Part shown: piece by piece, positions 17,573-29,775 of the stretch
How positions within the stretch are numbered: the first letter of the stretch is position 1
How the letters are laid out: each line of letters opens with the position of its first letter
NCBI RefSeq assembly: GCF_014837045.1
Contig: NZ_JACSPR010000005.1
Location: forward strand, 108,190 to 172,189
DNA from: Corynebacterium gallinarum
GTDB taxonomy: Bacteria; Actinomycetota; Actinomycetes; Mycobacteriales; Mycobacteriaceae
DNA: 64,000 nucleotides
Direction of reading: 5' to 3'
Made by a program: the position numbers and the translations under genes
Notes under the pieces: model-generated
Told to the model about the DNA's origin: nothing
The model's input: only the letters and a program-made list of their open reading frames with translations
The model's database searches: none

Positions 17573-19630
17573 ATGGCAGATCCGACCACCTACCGCCCGG
17601 CGCCCGGGACCATTCCCACGGAGCCGGGCGTTTACAAATTCCGCGATGACGCCCGCCGCGTCATCTACGTGGGCAAGGCGAAGAACCTCCGCGCCCGCCT
17701 GTCCAACTACTTCCAGGACGTCACCCAACTGCACCCGCGCACCCGGCAGATGGTGTTCGCCGCATCCTCGGTGGAGTGGACCGTGGTGGGCAGCGAGGTG
17801 GAGGCCCTCCAGCTCGAATACACCTGGATCAAACGTTTCGATCCCCGGTTCAACGTCAAGTACCGCGATGACAAGTCCTATCCCATGCTGGCCGTATCCA
17901 CCGGCGAGCGGTTCCCCCGTGCCTTCTTCTACCGTGGCCCCCGCCGGAAGGGTGTGCGCTACTACGGGCCGTACTCCCATGCCTGGGCGGTGCGTGAAAC
18001 CCTCGATCTGCTCATCCGCGTGTTTCCCATGCGCACCTGCTCGAAGGGTGTGTTCAACCGTCATGAGAACCTGGGGCGACCGTGTCTGCTGGGATATATC
18101 GACAAGTGCGCCGCGCCCTGCGTGGGCAGGGTGAGCGAGGAGGAACACCGGGAGATCGTCGATGGTTTCTGTTCCTTCATGTCGGGGCACACCGACAAGG
18201 TCACCCGTGAGCTCACCGCGGAGATGATGACAGCCTCGGAGGAACTCGACTTCGAGCGGGCGGCGCGCCTGCGTGATGATCTCGGTGCCATCAACAAGGT
18301 GATGGAGAAGCAGGCCGTCGTGCTTGGCGACGGAACCGATGCCGACATCATCGCCTTCGCCACCGACGAGCTGGAGGCCGCCGTGCAGATCTTCCACGTC
18401 CGTGGCGGCCGCATCCGTGGTCAGCGCGGCTGGGTTGTGGAGAAGACCGGCGACTGGGACCTTCTCGACGACTCTGATGATGAGGGACCGGATCCCGCGC
18501 TGCCACACCTCATGCAGCATTTCCTCGTGCAGTTCTACGGCGATGCCGTGGAGCGTGCCGAATCCGAGGCCGCCGAGGATGCCGAACAGATCGAGCGGCA
18601 GGTCAAACGCAGGGGAGTGGACCAGTACCGTGAGGCCCCTCCAACCGTGGTGCCCCGCGAGATCCTGGTCCAGGTGGAACCCCACGAGCTGGAGCAGACC
18701 CGCAAGGTGCTCGAGGGGCTGCGCGGCGCCGGTGTGGATCTGCGTGTTCCCCAGCGCGGTGACAAACGTTCCCTCATGGAAACAGTGGAGAGGAACGCCC
18801 GTGAGCAGCTGAAACAGCACAAGATCAAGCGCGTGGGGGACCTCACCGCCCGGTCGGCGGCACTGCAGGATATCCAGGAGGCCCTGGATATGGAACAGGC
18901 CCCGCTGCGCATCGAATGCACCGACATCTCCCACATCCAGGGCACCGACGTGGTGGCCTCACTGGTGGTCTTCGAGGACGGTCTGCCCCGCAAATCCGAC
19001 TACCGCCGCTACCGCATCAAGGAGGCGGCCGGTGACGGGCACTCCAACGATGTCGCCTCCATCGCGGAGGTGACCCGACGACGTTTCCTGCGCCACCACC
19101 GCGACAAACTCGCCGTCCCGGAGGAACTCGATGATGCCACCTTCTCCGATGAGAAGGTCGAGGAGATGTCCACGGACAACAGACGCTTCGCCTATCCGCC
19201 GCAGTTGTTCATCGTGGATGGTGGTGCCCCCCAGGTTGCAGCCGCCCAGGAGGTCTTCGATGAGTTGGGCATCGTCGATGTCACCCTGGTGGGTCTGGCC
19301 AAGCGGCTGGAGGAGATCTGGCTGCCGGGTGATCCCGACCCGGTGATCCTGCCACGTAACTCCCCGGCGCTGTTCCTGCTCCAGCAGGTCCGCGACGAGG
19401 CACACCGCTTTGCCATCACCTACCACCGGCAGCAGCGTTCCAAGCGGATGCGGGTCTCCGAGCTCGACGACATCAGGGGGCTCGGTCAGGCACGCCGGAC
19501 GGAGCTGGTGAAACACTTCGGTTCGGTGGCGCGCCTGAAGGAGGCGACCGTCGAGGACATCGCCGGCGTGAAGGGTTTCGGACCCAAACTGGCGCAGAGC
19601 GTGTTCGAGGCCCTGCACCCGCCGGAATGA
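17573..19630 (+). CDS. uvrC: Excinuclease ABC subunit C
   Basis: Makes both incisions in nucleotide excision repair after UvrAB load it at a lesion. It has 685 residues. In order: the GIY-YIG nuclease ([21 protein letters not shown]), a Cys-rich segment ([16 protein letters not shown]), the UVR motif ([17 protein letters not shown]), the RNase H-like nuclease ([27 protein letters not shown]), and C-terminal helix-hairpin-helix repeats ([27 protein letters not shown]). It is full length. Confidence 0.97.
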   Translation: MADPTTYRPAPGTIPTEPGVYKFRDDARRVIYVGKAKNLRARLSNYFQDVTQLHPRTRQMVFAASSVEWTVVGSEVEALQLEYTWIKRFDPRFNVKYRDDKSYPMLAVSTGERFPRAFFYRGPRRKGVRYYGPYSHAWAVRETLDLLIRVFPMRTCSKGVFNRHENLGRPCLLGYIDKCAAPCVGRVSEEEHREIVDGFCSFMSGHTDKVTRELTAEMMTASEELDFERAARLRDDLGAINKVMEKQAVVLGDGTDADIIAFATDELEAAVQIFHVRGGRIRGQRGWVVEKTGDWDLLDDSDDEGPDPALPHLMQHFLVQFYGDAVERAESEAAEDAEQIERQVKRRGVDQYREAPPTVVPREILVQVEPHELEQTRKVLEGLRGAGVDLRVPQRGDKRSLMETVERNAREQLKQHKIKRVGDLTARSAALQDIQEALDMEQAPLRIECTDISHIQGTDVVASLVVFEDGLPRKSDYRRYRIKEAAGDGHSNDVASIAEVTRRRFLRHHRDKLAVPEELDDATFSDEKVEEMSTDNRRFAYPPQLFIVDGGAPQVAAAQEVFDELGIVDVTLVGLAKRLEEIWLPGDPDPVILPRNSPALFLLQQVRDEAHRFAITYHRQQRSKRMRVSELDDIRGLGQARRTELVKHFGSVARLKEATVEDIAGVKGFGPKLAQSVFEALHPPE

Positions 19631-19653
19631 TGTGTGGGGGACCGGGGCCTGAC

Positions 19654-19659
19654 TAGTAT
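19654..19659 (+). promoter_or_regulatory. Putative -10 for leaderless rapZ
   Basis: TAGTAT ends 7 bases before the rapZ ATG. There is no Shine-Dalgarno sequence, so the mRNA is predicted to begin at or next to the start codon. Confidence 0.55.
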
Positions 19660-19666
19660 GTAGGAC

Positions 19667-20611
19667 ATGAACCAAACCCCTGGCTCAACGGTGCCTGAAA
19701 CTGATTCCCCGGTTACGTCCCCCGATTCATCCCTCGCCGCCCCTGAAACCACCTTCACCCCGGTCGTCATCACGGGGATGTCCGGTGCGGGTCTCAGCAC
19801 CGCAGCCCGGGTTCTCGAGGATCTGGGTTGGTTTGTCACCCACAACCTGCCACCCCAGATGATCCTGCCCCTGGTGGAGATGTGTGCCCGCGAGGACTCC
19901 CCGGTGGACAAGGTCGCCGTGGTCTGTGATGTGCGTTCCCGGGAGTTCCGGGGCGGTCTGCGTGAGACGATCACGGAGCTGGGGGAGAAGAACCTGGCCC
20001 CCACGGTGTTGTTCCTTGATGCCCGCGATGACGAACTCATCCGACGCTTCGACAATGTTCGACGCACCCATCCCCTCCAGGGCAGCCAGACCCTCCAGGT
20101 GGGCATCGAGCGCGAACGTCAGATGCTCTCGGATCTCAAGGAGGAGGCCGATGTGGTCATCGACACCTCGGAGTTGTCCGTCCATGACCTGCGGCGTGCC
20201 ATTGAGTCGTCCTTCCGGACGATCGCCAAGCGTGTCCAGCACGTCACCATCGAGTCCTTCGGTTTCAAGCACGGCTCCCCGCGCGACGCCGATTTCATCA
20301 TCGACGCACGTTTCCTCCCCAACCCGTTCTGGGTTCCGGAACTCCGACCCTTCCGGGGTGTGGACAAGCCGGTCTCTGATTATGTGCTCAGCCAGAAGGG
20401 GGCGGGGGAGTTCCTCGACAACTTCATCGCCATGCTCGATGACATGCTGCCCGGTTACCGGCATGAGGGTAAGAACTTCATCACCGTGGGCATCGGTTGC
20501 ACCGGTGGCCACCACCGTTCGGTGGCGGTCTCCGAGGAACTGGCCCGCCGACTGGGCGAACGCTCCGACCTGGATGTGTCCGTGGTGCACCGCGACATCA
20601 ACCGCAACTAG
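19667..20611 (+). CDS. rapZ: RNase adapter protein RapZ / nucleotide-binding protein YvcJ family
   Basis: In enterobacteria RapZ controls glucosamine-6-phosphate synthase through small RNAs; the actinobacterial role is unclear. It has 314 residues with a non-conserved 32-residue N-terminus. The P-loop region reads [19 protein letters not shown], so the usual Lys of GxxxxGKST is Leu. The conserved C-terminal domain has [13 protein letters not shown]. It is the first gene of the widespread rapZ-yvcK-whiA trio after uvrC. Confidence 0.92.
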   Translation: MNQTPGSTVPETDSPVTSPDSSLAAPETTFTPVVITGMSGAGLSTAARVLEDLGWFVTHNLPPQMILPLVEMCAREDSPVDKVAVVCDVRSREFRGGLRETITELGEKNLAPTVLFLDARDDELIRRFDNVRRTHPLQGSQTLQVGIERERQMLSDLKEEADVVIDTSELSVHDLRRAIESSFRTIAKRVQHVTIESFGFKHGSPRDADFIIDARFLPNPFWVPELRPFRGVDKPVSDYVLSQKGAGEFLDNFIAMLDDMLPGYRHEGKNFITVGIGCTGGHHRSVAVSEELARRLGERSDLDVSVVHRDINRN

Positions 20612-20628
20612 GCGGCGCAGGAACCCTC

Positions 20629-21699
20629 ATGACCTTCCTGTCCGATATTCCCAATCCCACCTCTGAAATGGCTTCCCTCTTGACTTCCGACGATCTCGAC
20701 CCGATCCCCGCCTGCACGGCGGACCACCCGCACACCATCACCAGTCTCGGAGGTGGTCACGGACTCTTCCAGACGCTGCGGGCGGTGCGCAACTGCGCCC
20801 CGGAGAAGATCAATGCGGTGGTGACGGTGGCGGATGATGGTGGATCCTCGGGACGCATCCGCCACGAGCTGGGACAGATCCCACCGGGTGACCTGCGCAT
20901 GGCGCTGGCCGCGCTCACCGCCGATGATGACGAGGGAATGCTGTGGGAGGGTCTCCTCCAGCACCGCTTCGGTGGGCACGGTGCACTGGCCGGGCATGCC
21001 CTGGGCAACCTGCTCATTGTTGCGCTCACCGATATCTTCGGCACTTCACAGCTCGCCCTGGACAAGGTCGCGGAACTGGCCGGTTCCACAGGCCGGGTCC
21101 TGCCGGTCTGTGTGGAACCACTGGATCTTGAAGCGGAGGTCTCCGGCCTGGATCAGGATCCACGCCTGATGCGTCAGGTCCGTGGTCAGGTCGCGGTGGC
21201 GGCAACCCCCGGGCAGGTGCGTCGGGTCCGTCTGATCCCGGAGCGTCCCGAAGCCAACCCCGAGGCGGTGCAGGCCATCCTGGACGCGGATCTGGTCACC
21301 CTCGGCCCCGGTTCCTGGTTCTCCTCGGTGATCCCGCATATCCTCGTGCCCGACGTTGTTGATGCACTCGACAGGACCGACGCGGTCAAGATCCTGGTGC
21401 TGAATCTGACTGCCGAGCCGGGTGAAACCAACGGTTTCTCCGCCGAACGCCACATCCATGTCCTGCGACAGCACGCCAACAACCTCAAGGTCGATCACGT
21501 CATCGTCGATTCCGGCACGGTCACCCTGACCTCCGAGCGCGATCACATTGCCCGGACAGCGAAAACCCTCGGCGCGGACGTCAGTTTCCAGGATGTCCGG
21601 GCAGAGGATGGCCGCGGACGGTTCACCAGCGTCCACGACCCCTCCAAACTGTGTGATGCGCTGATGAAACGGTACGCGGAGATCACCGCCCGCAGGTAG
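20629..21699 (+). CDS. yvcK: Gluconeogenesis factor-type protein YvcK (CofD family)
   Basis: Homologues are needed for normal cell wall synthesis during growth on gluconeogenic carbon and bind UDP-sugars. It has 356 residues from ATG 20629 with AGGA at 20619-20622; an upstream open stretch overlaps rapZ and is rejected. The fold signature ITSLGGGHGLFQTLRAV appears near residue 40, followed by VVTVADDGGSSGRIRHE, GNLLIVAL, and LGPGSWFSSVIPHIL. The middle gene of rapZ-yvcK-whiA. Confidence 0.92.
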   Translation: MTFLSDIPNPTSEMASLLTSDDLDPIPACTADHPHTITSLGGGHGLFQTLRAVRNCAPEKINAVVTVADDGGSSGRIRHELGQIPPGDLRMALAALTADDDEGMLWEGLLQHRFGGHGALAGHALGNLLIVALTDIFGTSQLALDKVAELAGSTGRVLPVCVEPLDLEAEVSGLDQDPRLMRQVRGQVAVAATPGQVRRVRLIPERPEANPEAVQAILDADLVTLGPGSWFSSVIPHILVPDVVDALDRTDAVKILVLNLTAEPGETNGFSAERHIHVLRQHANNLKVDHVIVDSGTVTLTSERDHIARTAKTLGADVSFQDVRAEDGRGRFTSVHDPSKLCDALMKRYAEITARR

Positions 21700-21751
21700 G
21701 ACTGACCCCAGTCCACTAGGCTGAGGGGTCAGGAATTTTCAACCGTGGGGA

Positions 21752-21767
21752 GGCGGTACGCACCGCC
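21752..21767 (+). promoter_or_regulatory. Hairpin in the whiA leader
   Basis: GGCGGT (21752-21757) and ACCGCC (21762-21767) form a 6-bp stem with a 4-base loop, 12 bases ahead of the whiA ribosome site. It could influence translation from the weak TTG start. Confidence 0.4.
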
Positions 21768-21793
21768 CCGCCGTGGTTCAAGGAAGGTTGACT

Positions 21794-22777
21794 TTGTCAC
21801 TGACAACTGACATCAAGGATGAATTGGCCCGGGTCCCGGTGACCCGCCAGAGCGCGAAGGCGGCGGAGGTGTCCGCACTTTTGCGTTTCGCAGGTGAGAT
21901 GCAGTCGATCACGGGCCGGCTGGTCATAGAGGTCAATCTGGACAGCATGGCGGTCGCACGACGGCTCCAGGATTTCATCAGCCAGCTGTATGACACCGAG
22001 GTCCAGGTGCACACGGTCACCCCGGGCGGGGCCCGGAAAACCCCGAAATTTCTGGTCCGCATCGTGCACAATGCCGACGAGGTGGCCCGCAGGGCCGGAT
22101 TGGTGACCCGGTCGGGGCACCTCATCCGGGGTCTGTCACCCCAGGTGGTCTCCGGCACGATCAGTGATGCGGAGGCCGCGTGGCGCGGGGCATTCCTAGC
22201 GGGGGGTTCGCTCACCGACCCGGGAAGGTCTTCCGCGCTGGAGGTGGTGTGCCCGTGTCAGGAGGCGGCCCTCGCCCTGGTGGGGTGTGCGCGCAGAATC
22301 GGGGTCACCGCGAAGACGAAGGATTCCCGCGGGTCCGAGCGGGTGGTGGTCCGGGATGCGGAGGCCATCGGCGCGCTGCTTACGCGGATCGGTGCCCAGA
22401 AGTCGCGGATCGTCTGGGAGGAGAAGCGCCTCTCACGGGAGGTGCGGACCCCCGCTAACCGTCTGGCCAACTTCGATGATGCCAATCTCCGGAGGTCGGC
22501 GCGCGCGGCGGTGGCAGCGGCTGCCCGGGTGGAGCGGGCGATGAAGATCCTGGGCGATGATGTGCCTGAGCACCTCGCGGAAGCCGGGCAACTCCGGGTT
22601 CAGCACCGTCAGGCCTCGCTGGAGGAGCTCGGCCGTCTCGCCGACCCCCAGATGACCAAGGACGCGGTGGCCGGCCGTATCCGTCGACTGCTGACGACGG
22701 CGGACAAACGCGCCCGGGACCTCGGCATCCCCGACACCACGGTTGCGGTGACCGAAGAGCTTCTCGACGAGTTGTAG
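21794..22777 (+). CDS. whiA: WhiA sporulation-type transcription regulator
   Basis: WhiA activates cell division genes with WhiB in Streptomyces and is also kept in non-sporulating actinobacteria. It has 327 residues: an N-terminal LAGLIDADG-like fold ([20 protein letters not shown]) and a C-terminal helix-turn-helix ([20 protein letters not shown]). The start is TTG 21794 ([12 protein letters not shown]), correctly spaced from AAGGAAGG at 21780-21787. A TTG at 21788 and a GTG at 21773 lie too near to, or ahead of, that site. A -10-like TAGGCT lies at 21717-21722. Confidence 0.93.
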   Translation: MSLTTDIKDELARVPVTRQSAKAAEVSALLRFAGEMQSITGRLVIEVNLDSMAVARRLQDFISQLYDTEVQVHTVTPGGARKTPKFLVRIVHNADEVARRAGLVTRSGHLIRGLSPQVVSGTISDAEAAWRGAFLAGGSLTDPGRSSALEVVCPCQEAALALVGCARRIGVTAKTKDSRGSERVVVRDAEAIGALLTRIGAQKSRIVWEEKRLSREVRTPANRLANFDDANLRRSARAAVAAAARVERAMKILGDDVPEHLAEAGQLRVQHRQASLEELGRLADPQMTKDAVAGRIRRLLTTADKRARDLGIPDTTVAVTEELLDEL

Positions 22778-24257
<1,480 letters not shown>

Positions 24258-24322
24258 TCCAGATCCTTGAAGCCACAGTTCGCTCGGCCTGAACCCAGGG
24301 CCCGGTCCTGCGGCTGACCCTC

Positions 24323-24360
24323 TGACCCGGGGTGTGCCTCGGCACACCCCGGGTCATTTT
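24323..24360 (+). terminator. Strong terminator after gap
   Basis: A 16-bp perfect stem, TGACCCGGGGTGTGCC with GGCACACCCCGGGTCA, is followed by TTTT. A classic intrinsic terminator. Confidence 0.9.
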
Positions 24361-24375
24361 CCGTGTCGGCTTCAC

Positions 24376-24381
24376 TACAAT
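24376..24381 (+). promoter_or_regulatory. Putative -10 of pgk
   Basis: TACAAT at 24376-24381, downstream of the gap terminator, gives a leader of about 70 bases before pgk and lets pgk-tpiA be transcribed on their own. Confidence 0.45.
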
Positions 24382-24455
24382 CTAGATGCGACTGCGCGGG
24401 CACGAGACGCAGTCCACCCCACTAAACTTCACCCAACAAACCCAAGGAGTACGGC

Positions 24456-25673
24456 ATGGCTGTAAAGACCCTCAAGGATCTGCTCGACGAAGGCGTCGAC
24501 GGACGTCACGTCATCGTTCGTTCGGACTTCAACGTCCCCCTCAACGATGATCGTGAAATCACCGACAAGGGCCGCATCATCGCCTCCCTGCCCACCCTGA
24601 AGGCACTCACCGAAGCCGGCGCCAAGGTCATCGTCATGGCCCACCTCGGCCGCCCCAAGGGTGAGGTCAATGAGAAGTACTCCCTCGCCCCGGTGGCTGA
24701 GGCGCTGTCCGACGAGCTCGGTCAGTACGTGGCACTGGCAGCAGATGTTGTCGGCGAGGATGCCCACGAGCGTGCCAACGGCCTGACCGAGGGCGACATC
24801 CTCCTGCTGGAGAACGTCCGTTTCGATCCACGCGAGACCTCTAAGGATGAGGCCGAGCGTGGCGCCTTCGCCGACGAACTCGCAGCCCTGGCGGCCGACA
24901 ACGGTGCCTTCGTCTCCGATGGCTTCGGCGTGGTCCACCGTGCACAGACCTCGGTCTACGACATCGCCAAGCGCCTGCCACACTACGCCGGCGGACTGGT
25001 GGAGAATGAGATCTCCGTTCTGGAGAAGATCGCCGAGAACCCCGAGGCACCGTACACCGTCGTGCTCGGTGGCTCCAAGGTCTCCGACAAGATCGGTGTC
25101 ATTGAGGCGCTGGCCTCCAAGGCCGACTCCATCATCATCGGTGGCGGCATGTGTTACACCTTCCTCAAGGCGCAGGGACACGACGTCCAGAAGTCCATGC
25201 TGCAGGACGAGATGATCGACACCTGCAAGGATCTCCTGGAGCGTTTCGGCGACAAGATCGTCCTCCCCGTCGATCTCACCTGGGCTTCCGAGTTCGCCAA
25301 GGACGCCGAGAAGAAGGTCACCGACCTGGATTCCGCACCGGAGGGGTGGCTCTCCCTGGACATCGGACCGAAGTCCGTTGAGAAGTTCGCCGAGGTGCTC
25401 GGTTCCTCCAAGACCATCTTCTGGAACGGCCCCATGGGTGTGTTCGAGTTCGAGGCATTCTCCGACGGCACCCGTGGCATCGCCCAGGCCATCATCGACG
25501 CCACCGCCAACAACGGGGCATTCTCCGTTGTCGGCGGCGGTGACTCCGCAGCATCCGTTCGTGTGCTCGGCCTGGATGAGGAGGGCTTCTCCCACATCTC
25601 CACCGGTGGCGGTGCCTCCCTCGAATTCCTCGAGGGCAAGGAACTGCCGGGCGTGGCCATCCTCAAGGACTAA
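24456..25673 (+). CDS. pgk: Phosphoglycerate kinase
   Basis: Transfers phosphate from 1,3-bisphosphoglycerate to ADP. It has 405 residues. [10 protein letters not shown] lies near residue 23, [13 protein letters not shown] follows, and the nucleotide site [12 protein letters not shown] with the [17 protein letters not shown] end is intact. AAGGAG precedes the ATG. Highly biased codon use like gap. It is followed by tpiA after 50 bases. Confidence 0.97.
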   Translation: MAVKTLKDLLDEGVDGRHVIVRSDFNVPLNDDREITDKGRIIASLPTLKALTEAGAKVIVMAHLGRPKGEVNEKYSLAPVAEALSDELGQYVALAADVVGEDAHERANGLTEGDILLLENVRFDPRETSKDEAERGAFADELAALAADNGAFVSDGFGVVHRAQTSVYDIAKRLPHYAGGLVENEISVLEKIAENPEAPYTVVLGGSKVSDKIGVIEALASKADSIIIGGGMCYTFLKAQGHDVQKSMLQDEMIDTCKDLLERFGDKIVLPVDLTWASEFAKDAEKKVTDLDSAPEGWLSLDIGPKSVEKFAEVLGSSKTIFWNGPMGVFEFEAFSDGTRGIAQAIIDATANNGAFSVVGGGDSAASVRVLGLDEEGFSHISTGGGASLEFLEGKELPGVAILKD

Positions 25674-25723
25674 CCCCACCCATCCGCTCACGTTTTCTCC
25701 CCTAGAAGGAAGGTGTGTCACCC

Positions 25724-26503
25724 ATGGCACGTAAACCACTCATCGCCGGTAACTGGAAGATGAACCTGGATCACCAGCAGGCCATCGGAACGGTCCAGAA
25801 GCTCGCATTCGCCCTGCACAAGGACTACTACGAGAAGGTCGATGTTGCGGTGACCGTCCCCTTCACCGATCTGCGATCCGTCCAGACCCTGGTGGAGGGT
25901 GACAAGCTGCAGATCACCTACGGTGCGCAGGATGTCTCCCCGCACGAGTCCGGTGCCTACACCGGCGAGGTTTCCGCCTCCATGCTGGCGAAGCTGAACT
26001 GCTCCTGGGTTGTCGTCGGCCACTCCGAGCGGCGCGAATACCACAACGAGACCGACGAGCTTGTGGCTGCGAAGGCCAAGGCTGCCCTGGGCAAGGGCAT
26101 CAGCCCGATCGTCTGTGTCGGCGAGCCACTGGAGATCCGCGAGGCGGGAACCCATGTGGACTACGTGGTCGAGCAGACCCGCGCCTCCCTGGCGGGCCTC
26201 AGCGCCGATGAGCTGGCCAACACGGTCATCGCCTATGAGCCTGTCTGGGCCATCGGAACCGGCAAGGTCGCCTCTGCAGCCGACGCCCAGGAGGTCTGCA
26301 AGGCTATCCGTGGCCTGGTCTCCGAGCTCGCCGGTGAGGACGTCGCCGCCGGAATGCGCATCCTCTACGGTGGGTCCGTGAAGGCTGAGACCATCGCCGA
26401 GATCGTCACCCAGCCCGATGTGGACGGTGGCCTCGTCGGTGGCGCCTCCCTGGATGGTGAGGCTTTCGCCAAACTCGCTGCGAATGCGGCGAACGCCGTC
26501 TAA
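25724..26503 (+). CDS. tpiA: Triosephosphate isomerase
   Basis: Interconverts dihydroxyacetone phosphate and glyceraldehyde 3-phosphate. It has 259 residues from ATG 25724 ([14 protein letters not shown]), with GAAGGAAGG at 25705-25713; an upstream GTG at 25715 is too near the ribosome site. Catalytic features: the Lys of NWKMN, the His of VVGHSERR, and the Glu of [12 protein letters not shown], followed by YGGSV. Confidence 0.97.
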   Translation: MARKPLIAGNWKMNLDHQQAIGTVQKLAFALHKDYYEKVDVAVTVPFTDLRSVQTLVEGDKLQITYGAQDVSPHESGAYTGEVSASMLAKLNCSWVVVGHSERREYHNETDELVAAKAKAALGKGISPIVCVGEPLEIREAGTHVDYVVEQTRASLAGLSADELANTVIAYEPVWAIGTGKVASAADAQEVCKAIRGLVSELAGEDVAAGMRILYGGSVKAETIAEIVTQPDVDGGLVGGASLDGEAFAKLAANAANAV

Positions 26504-26521
26504 GCACCGGAAACAGACAAT

Positions 26522-26570
26522 CCCGCCCGCCGAGATCCACCTACGTCAGGAGAATCCGGCGGGCGGTTTC
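26522..26570 (+). terminator. Terminator after tpiA
   Basis: CCGCCCGCCG (26523-26532) pairs with CGGCGGGCGG (26557-26566), followed by TTT. It ends the pgk-tpiA transcript just ahead of ppc. Confidence 0.8.
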
Positions 26571-26596
26571 TACTTCTACAGGAGCTGAACACAACC

Positions 26597-29356
26597 GTGA
26601 ATGAACTTCTCCGCGACGATATCCGTTATCTCGGCCGCATCCTGGGCGAGGTGATCTCCGAACAGGAGGGCCACCACGTCTTCGAACTGGTTGAGCGGGC
26701 CCGCCGGACCTCCTTCGACATCGCCAAGGGGCGCACGGAGATGGACAGTCTCGTGGAGGTGTTTGCAGGTATCGACCCCGAGGACGCCACACCCGTGGCC
26801 CGCGCCTTCACCCACTTCGCCCTGCTGGCCAACCTCGCCGAGGATCTCCATGATGCCGCCCAGCGGGAACAGGCGCTGAACTCAGGTGAACCCGCGCCGG
26901 ACAGTACACTCGAAGCCACCTGGGCCAAGCTCGATGACGCCGGGGTGGGCAGCGAGGAGGTCGCCGCGGTGATCCGCAATGCACTTGTTGCTCCGGTCCT
27001 CACCGCGCACCCGACGGAAACCCGGCGTCGTACCGTGTTCGACGCGCAGAAGCACATCACCGCCCTGATGGAGGAACGCCACCTGCTCCTGGCCCTGCCC
27101 ACGCATGCCCGGACCCAGTCCAAGCTGGACGGCATTGAGCGCAACATCCGCCGGCGGATCACGATCCTGTGGCAGACCGCCCTCATCCGCGTGGCGCGTC
27201 CCCGCATCGAGGACGAGGTCGAGGTGGGACTGCGTTATTACAAGCTGAGCCTGCTCGCCGAGATCCCCCGCATCAATCATGACGTGACCGTGGAACTGAC
27301 CCGCCGTTTCGGGGATGAGGTCCCCACCACGGCCATGGTTAGGCCCGGATCCTGGATCGGCGGGGACCACGACGGCAATCCCTTTGTCACCGCGGACACC
27401 GTCAGCTACGCCACCCACCGGGCCGCGGAGACCGTGTTCAAGTACTATGTCAAGCAGCTGCACGCCCTGGAACACGAGCTCAGTCTCTCCGACCGGATGA
27501 ATGTCATCAGCGATGAGCTGCGTGTGCTTGCCGACGCCGGCCAGAATGACGCACCCAGCCGGGTCGATGAACCCTACCGCCGGGCCATCCACGGCATGCG
27601 TGGCCGGATGCTGGCCACCACCGCCACCCTGATCGGTGAGGAGGCGGTCGAGGGCACCTGGTTCAAGGCCTTCACACCCTATGCCGATACCGGCGAGTTC
27701 AAACGCGACCTCGACATCGTGGACAGCTCCCTGAGGTTATCCCGGGACGACATCATCGCCGATGATCGCCTGGCCATGGTGCGCTCGGCCCTGGACAGCT
27801 TCGGGTTCAACCTCTACTCCCTGGACCTGCGCCAGAATTCCGACGGTTTCGAGGATGTCCTCACCGAGTTGTTCGCCACCGCCCAGACCGAGGAGAACTA
27901 CCGCGGGCTGACGGAGGGGGAGAAGCTGGACCTGCTGCTCCGGGAACTGAGCACACCCCGCCCGCTCATCCCGCACGGGGACCCGGACTACTCCGAGGCC
28001 ACCAACCGTGAACTGGGGATCTTCTCCAAGGCGGCGGAGGCGGTCCGGAAATTCGGTCCCCTCATGGTGCCGCACTGCATCATCTCCATGGCCTCCTCGG
28101 TCACGGACATCCTCGAGCCCATGGTCCTGCTCAAGGAGTTCGGTCTGATCCGGGCCAACGGGGAGAACCCGACGGGCAGCATCGATGTGATCCCCCTGTT
28201 CGAGACCATCGACGACCTCCAGCGCGGCGCCGGCATCCTGCAGGAATTGTGGGATATCGACCTCTACCGCAATTACCTCGAGCAACGGGACAATGTCCAG
28301 GAGGTCATGCTGGGGTATTCCGACTCCAACAAGGACGGCGGGTACTTCGCCGCGAACTGGGCGCTTTACGACGCAGAACTACGCCTGGTCGAACTATGCC
28401 GTGGCCGTAAGGTCAAGCTCCGCCTCTTCCACGGACGTGGCGGCACGGTGGGTCGTGGCGGCGGTCCCTCCTATGACGCGATCCTGGCCCAGCCCAAGGG
28501 CGCGGTCCGGGGTGCGGTGCGGGTGACTGAACAGGGCGAGATCATCTCCGCGAAGTACGGCAACCCGGATACGGCGCGCCGCAATCTCGAGGCGCTGGTT
28601 TCCGCGACGCTGGAGGCATCCCTCCTGGATGATGTGGAGCTGCCCAACCGCGAACGGGCGCACCAGATCATGGGGGAGATCTCGGAGTTGAGCTTCCGCA
28701 AGTACTCCTCGCTGGTCCATGAGGATCCCGGGTTCATCCAGTACTTCACCCAGTCCACCCCCCTGCAGGAGATCGGATCCCTCAACATCGGTTCCCGGCC
28801 CTCCTCGCGTAAACAGACCAACACGGTGGAGGATCTGCGGGCCATCCCGTGGGTGCTCAGCTGGTCGCAGTCCCGTGTCATGCTGCCGGGCTGGTTCGGT
28901 GTGGGCACCGCGCTGCGTGAGTGGATCGGTGAGGGGGAGGGCGCTGCGGAACGGATCGCGGAGCTGCAGGAACTCAACCGGTGCTGGCCGTTTTTCACCT
29001 CGGTGCTGGACAACATGGCCCAGGTGATGAGCAAGGCAGAACTGCGCCTGGCCAGGTTGTATGCCGATCTCATTCCGGATCGCGAGGTGGCCAACCGGAT
29101 CTATGAAACCATCTTCGGGGAGTATTTCCTGACAAAGGAGATGTTCTGCACCATCACCGGTTCCCAGGATCTGCTCGATGACAACCCGGCGCTGGCACGA
29201 TCGGTGCGCAGCAGGTTCCCCTACCTGCTGCCACTCAATGTCATCCAGGTGGAGATGATGCGCCGGTACCGTTCGGGAGATGAGAGCACGGCTGTCCCAC
29301 GTAATATCCGTCTGACCATGAATGGATTGTCCACGGCCCTGCGCAACTCGGGCTAG
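26597..29356 (+). CDS. ppc: Phosphoenolpyruvate carboxylase
   Basis: Carboxylates PEP to oxaloacetate, the main anaplerotic step during growth on sugars in this genus. Its 919 residues equal the C. glutamicum enzyme. Catalytic motifs: VLTAHPTETRRRTVFD, GSWIGGDHDGNPFVT, VMLGYSDSNKDGGYF, FHGRGGTVGRGGGP and the C-terminal MNGLSTALRNSG. GTG 26597 is used with AGGAG at 26580-26584. The allosteric region toward the C-terminus appears complete. Confidence 0.97.
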   Translation: MNELLRDDIRYLGRILGEVISEQEGHHVFELVERARRTSFDIAKGRTEMDSLVEVFAGIDPEDATPVARAFTHFALLANLAEDLHDAAQREQALNSGEPAPDSTLEATWAKLDDAGVGSEEVAAVIRNALVAPVLTAHPTETRRRTVFDAQKHITALMEERHLLLALPTHARTQSKLDGIERNIRRRITILWQTALIRVARPRIEDEVEVGLRYYKLSLLAEIPRINHDVTVELTRRFGDEVPTTAMVRPGSWIGGDHDGNPFVTADTVSYATHRAAETVFKYYVKQLHALEHELSLSDRMNVISDELRVLADAGQNDAPSRVDEPYRRAIHGMRGRMLATTATLIGEEAVEGTWFKAFTPYADTGEFKRDLDIVDSSLRLSRDDIIADDRLAMVRSALDSFGFNLYSLDLRQNSDGFEDVLTELFATAQTEENYRGLTEGEKLDLLLRELSTPRPLIPHGDPDYSEATNRELGIFSKAAEAVRKFGPLMVPHCIISMASSVTDILEPMVLLKEFGLIRANGENPTGSIDVIPLFETIDDLQRGAGILQELWDIDLYRNYLEQRDNVQEVMLGYSDSNKDGGYFAANWALYDAELRLVELCRGRKVKLRLFHGRGGTVGRGGGPSYDAILAQPKGAVRGAVRVTEQGEIISAKYGNPDTARRNLEALVSATLEASLLDDVELPNRERAHQIMGEISELSFRKYSSLVHEDPGFIQYFTQSTPLQEIGSLNIGSRPSSRKQTNTVEDLRAIPWVLSWSQSRVMLPGWFGVGTALREWIGEGEGAAERIAELQELNRCWPFFTSVLDNMAQVMSKAELRLARLYADLIPDREVANRIYETIFGEYFLTKEMFCTITGSQDLLDDNPALARSVRSRFPYLLPLNVIQVEMMRRYRSGDESTAVPRNIRLTMNGLSTALRNSG

Positions 29357-29388
29357 GGCGGAGACGCCCCGTGACGGCGAGCCCTGTG

Positions 29389-29394
29389 TATACT
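29389..29394 (+). promoter_or_regulatory. Extended -10 promoter of secG
   Basis: TGTGTATACT gives an extended -10 (TATACT). A 7-bp hairpin, GCCCGGG-TTGT-CCCGGGC, lies at 29405-29422 in the leader and has no T-run. secG therefore probably has its own promoter apart from ppc. Confidence 0.6.
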
Positions 29395-29462
29395 GTCTAA
29401 AGTTGCCCGGGTTGTCCCGGGCGTGACGGATAGACAACTTAACGGCAAAGGATTCTCCCCAC

Positions 29463-29696
29463 ATGGCACTGACGCTTCAAATCGTCCTCGTTCTCGCCAG
29501 CGTGCTCATGACGGTCTTCGTCCTGCTGCACAAGGGTAAGGGCGGCGGTCTCTCCAGCCTCTTCGGCGGTGGCGTGCAGTCCAACCTCTCCGGTTCCACG
29601 GTGGTGGAGAAGAACCTGGACCGCGTCACCATCCTGACCGCGGTCATCTGGCTGATCTGTATTGTCGCGCTCAACCTCATCCAGGCGTACTCCTAA
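29463..29696 (+). CDS. secG: Preprotein translocase subunit SecG
   Basis: Accessory membrane subunit of the SecYEG channel. It has 77 residues and two membrane segments: LTLQIVLVLASVLMTVFVL and ILTAVIWLICIVALNLIQA. Between them lies the conserved loop HKGKGGGLSSLFGGG. The length and position after ppc match other corynebacteria. It is followed by a strong terminator. Confidence 0.94.
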   Translation: MALTLQIVLVLASVLMTVFVLLHKGKGGGLSSLFGGGVQSNLSGSTVVEKNLDRVTILTAVIWLICIVALNLIQAYS

Positions 29697-29712
29697 CACC
29701 TGATTCTCTTTC

Positions 29713-29742
29713 AAGGCCTGCCCTTCGGGGCAGGCCTTTTTT
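29713..29742 (+). terminator. Terminator after secG
   Basis: AAGGCCTGCCC-TTCG-GGGCAGGCCTT followed by TTTT: an 11-bp stem with a stable UUCG tetraloop. Confidence 0.95.
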
Positions 29743-29775
29743 GCGTTCTCCGGGTGATGTCCGTTACATGTCGGT

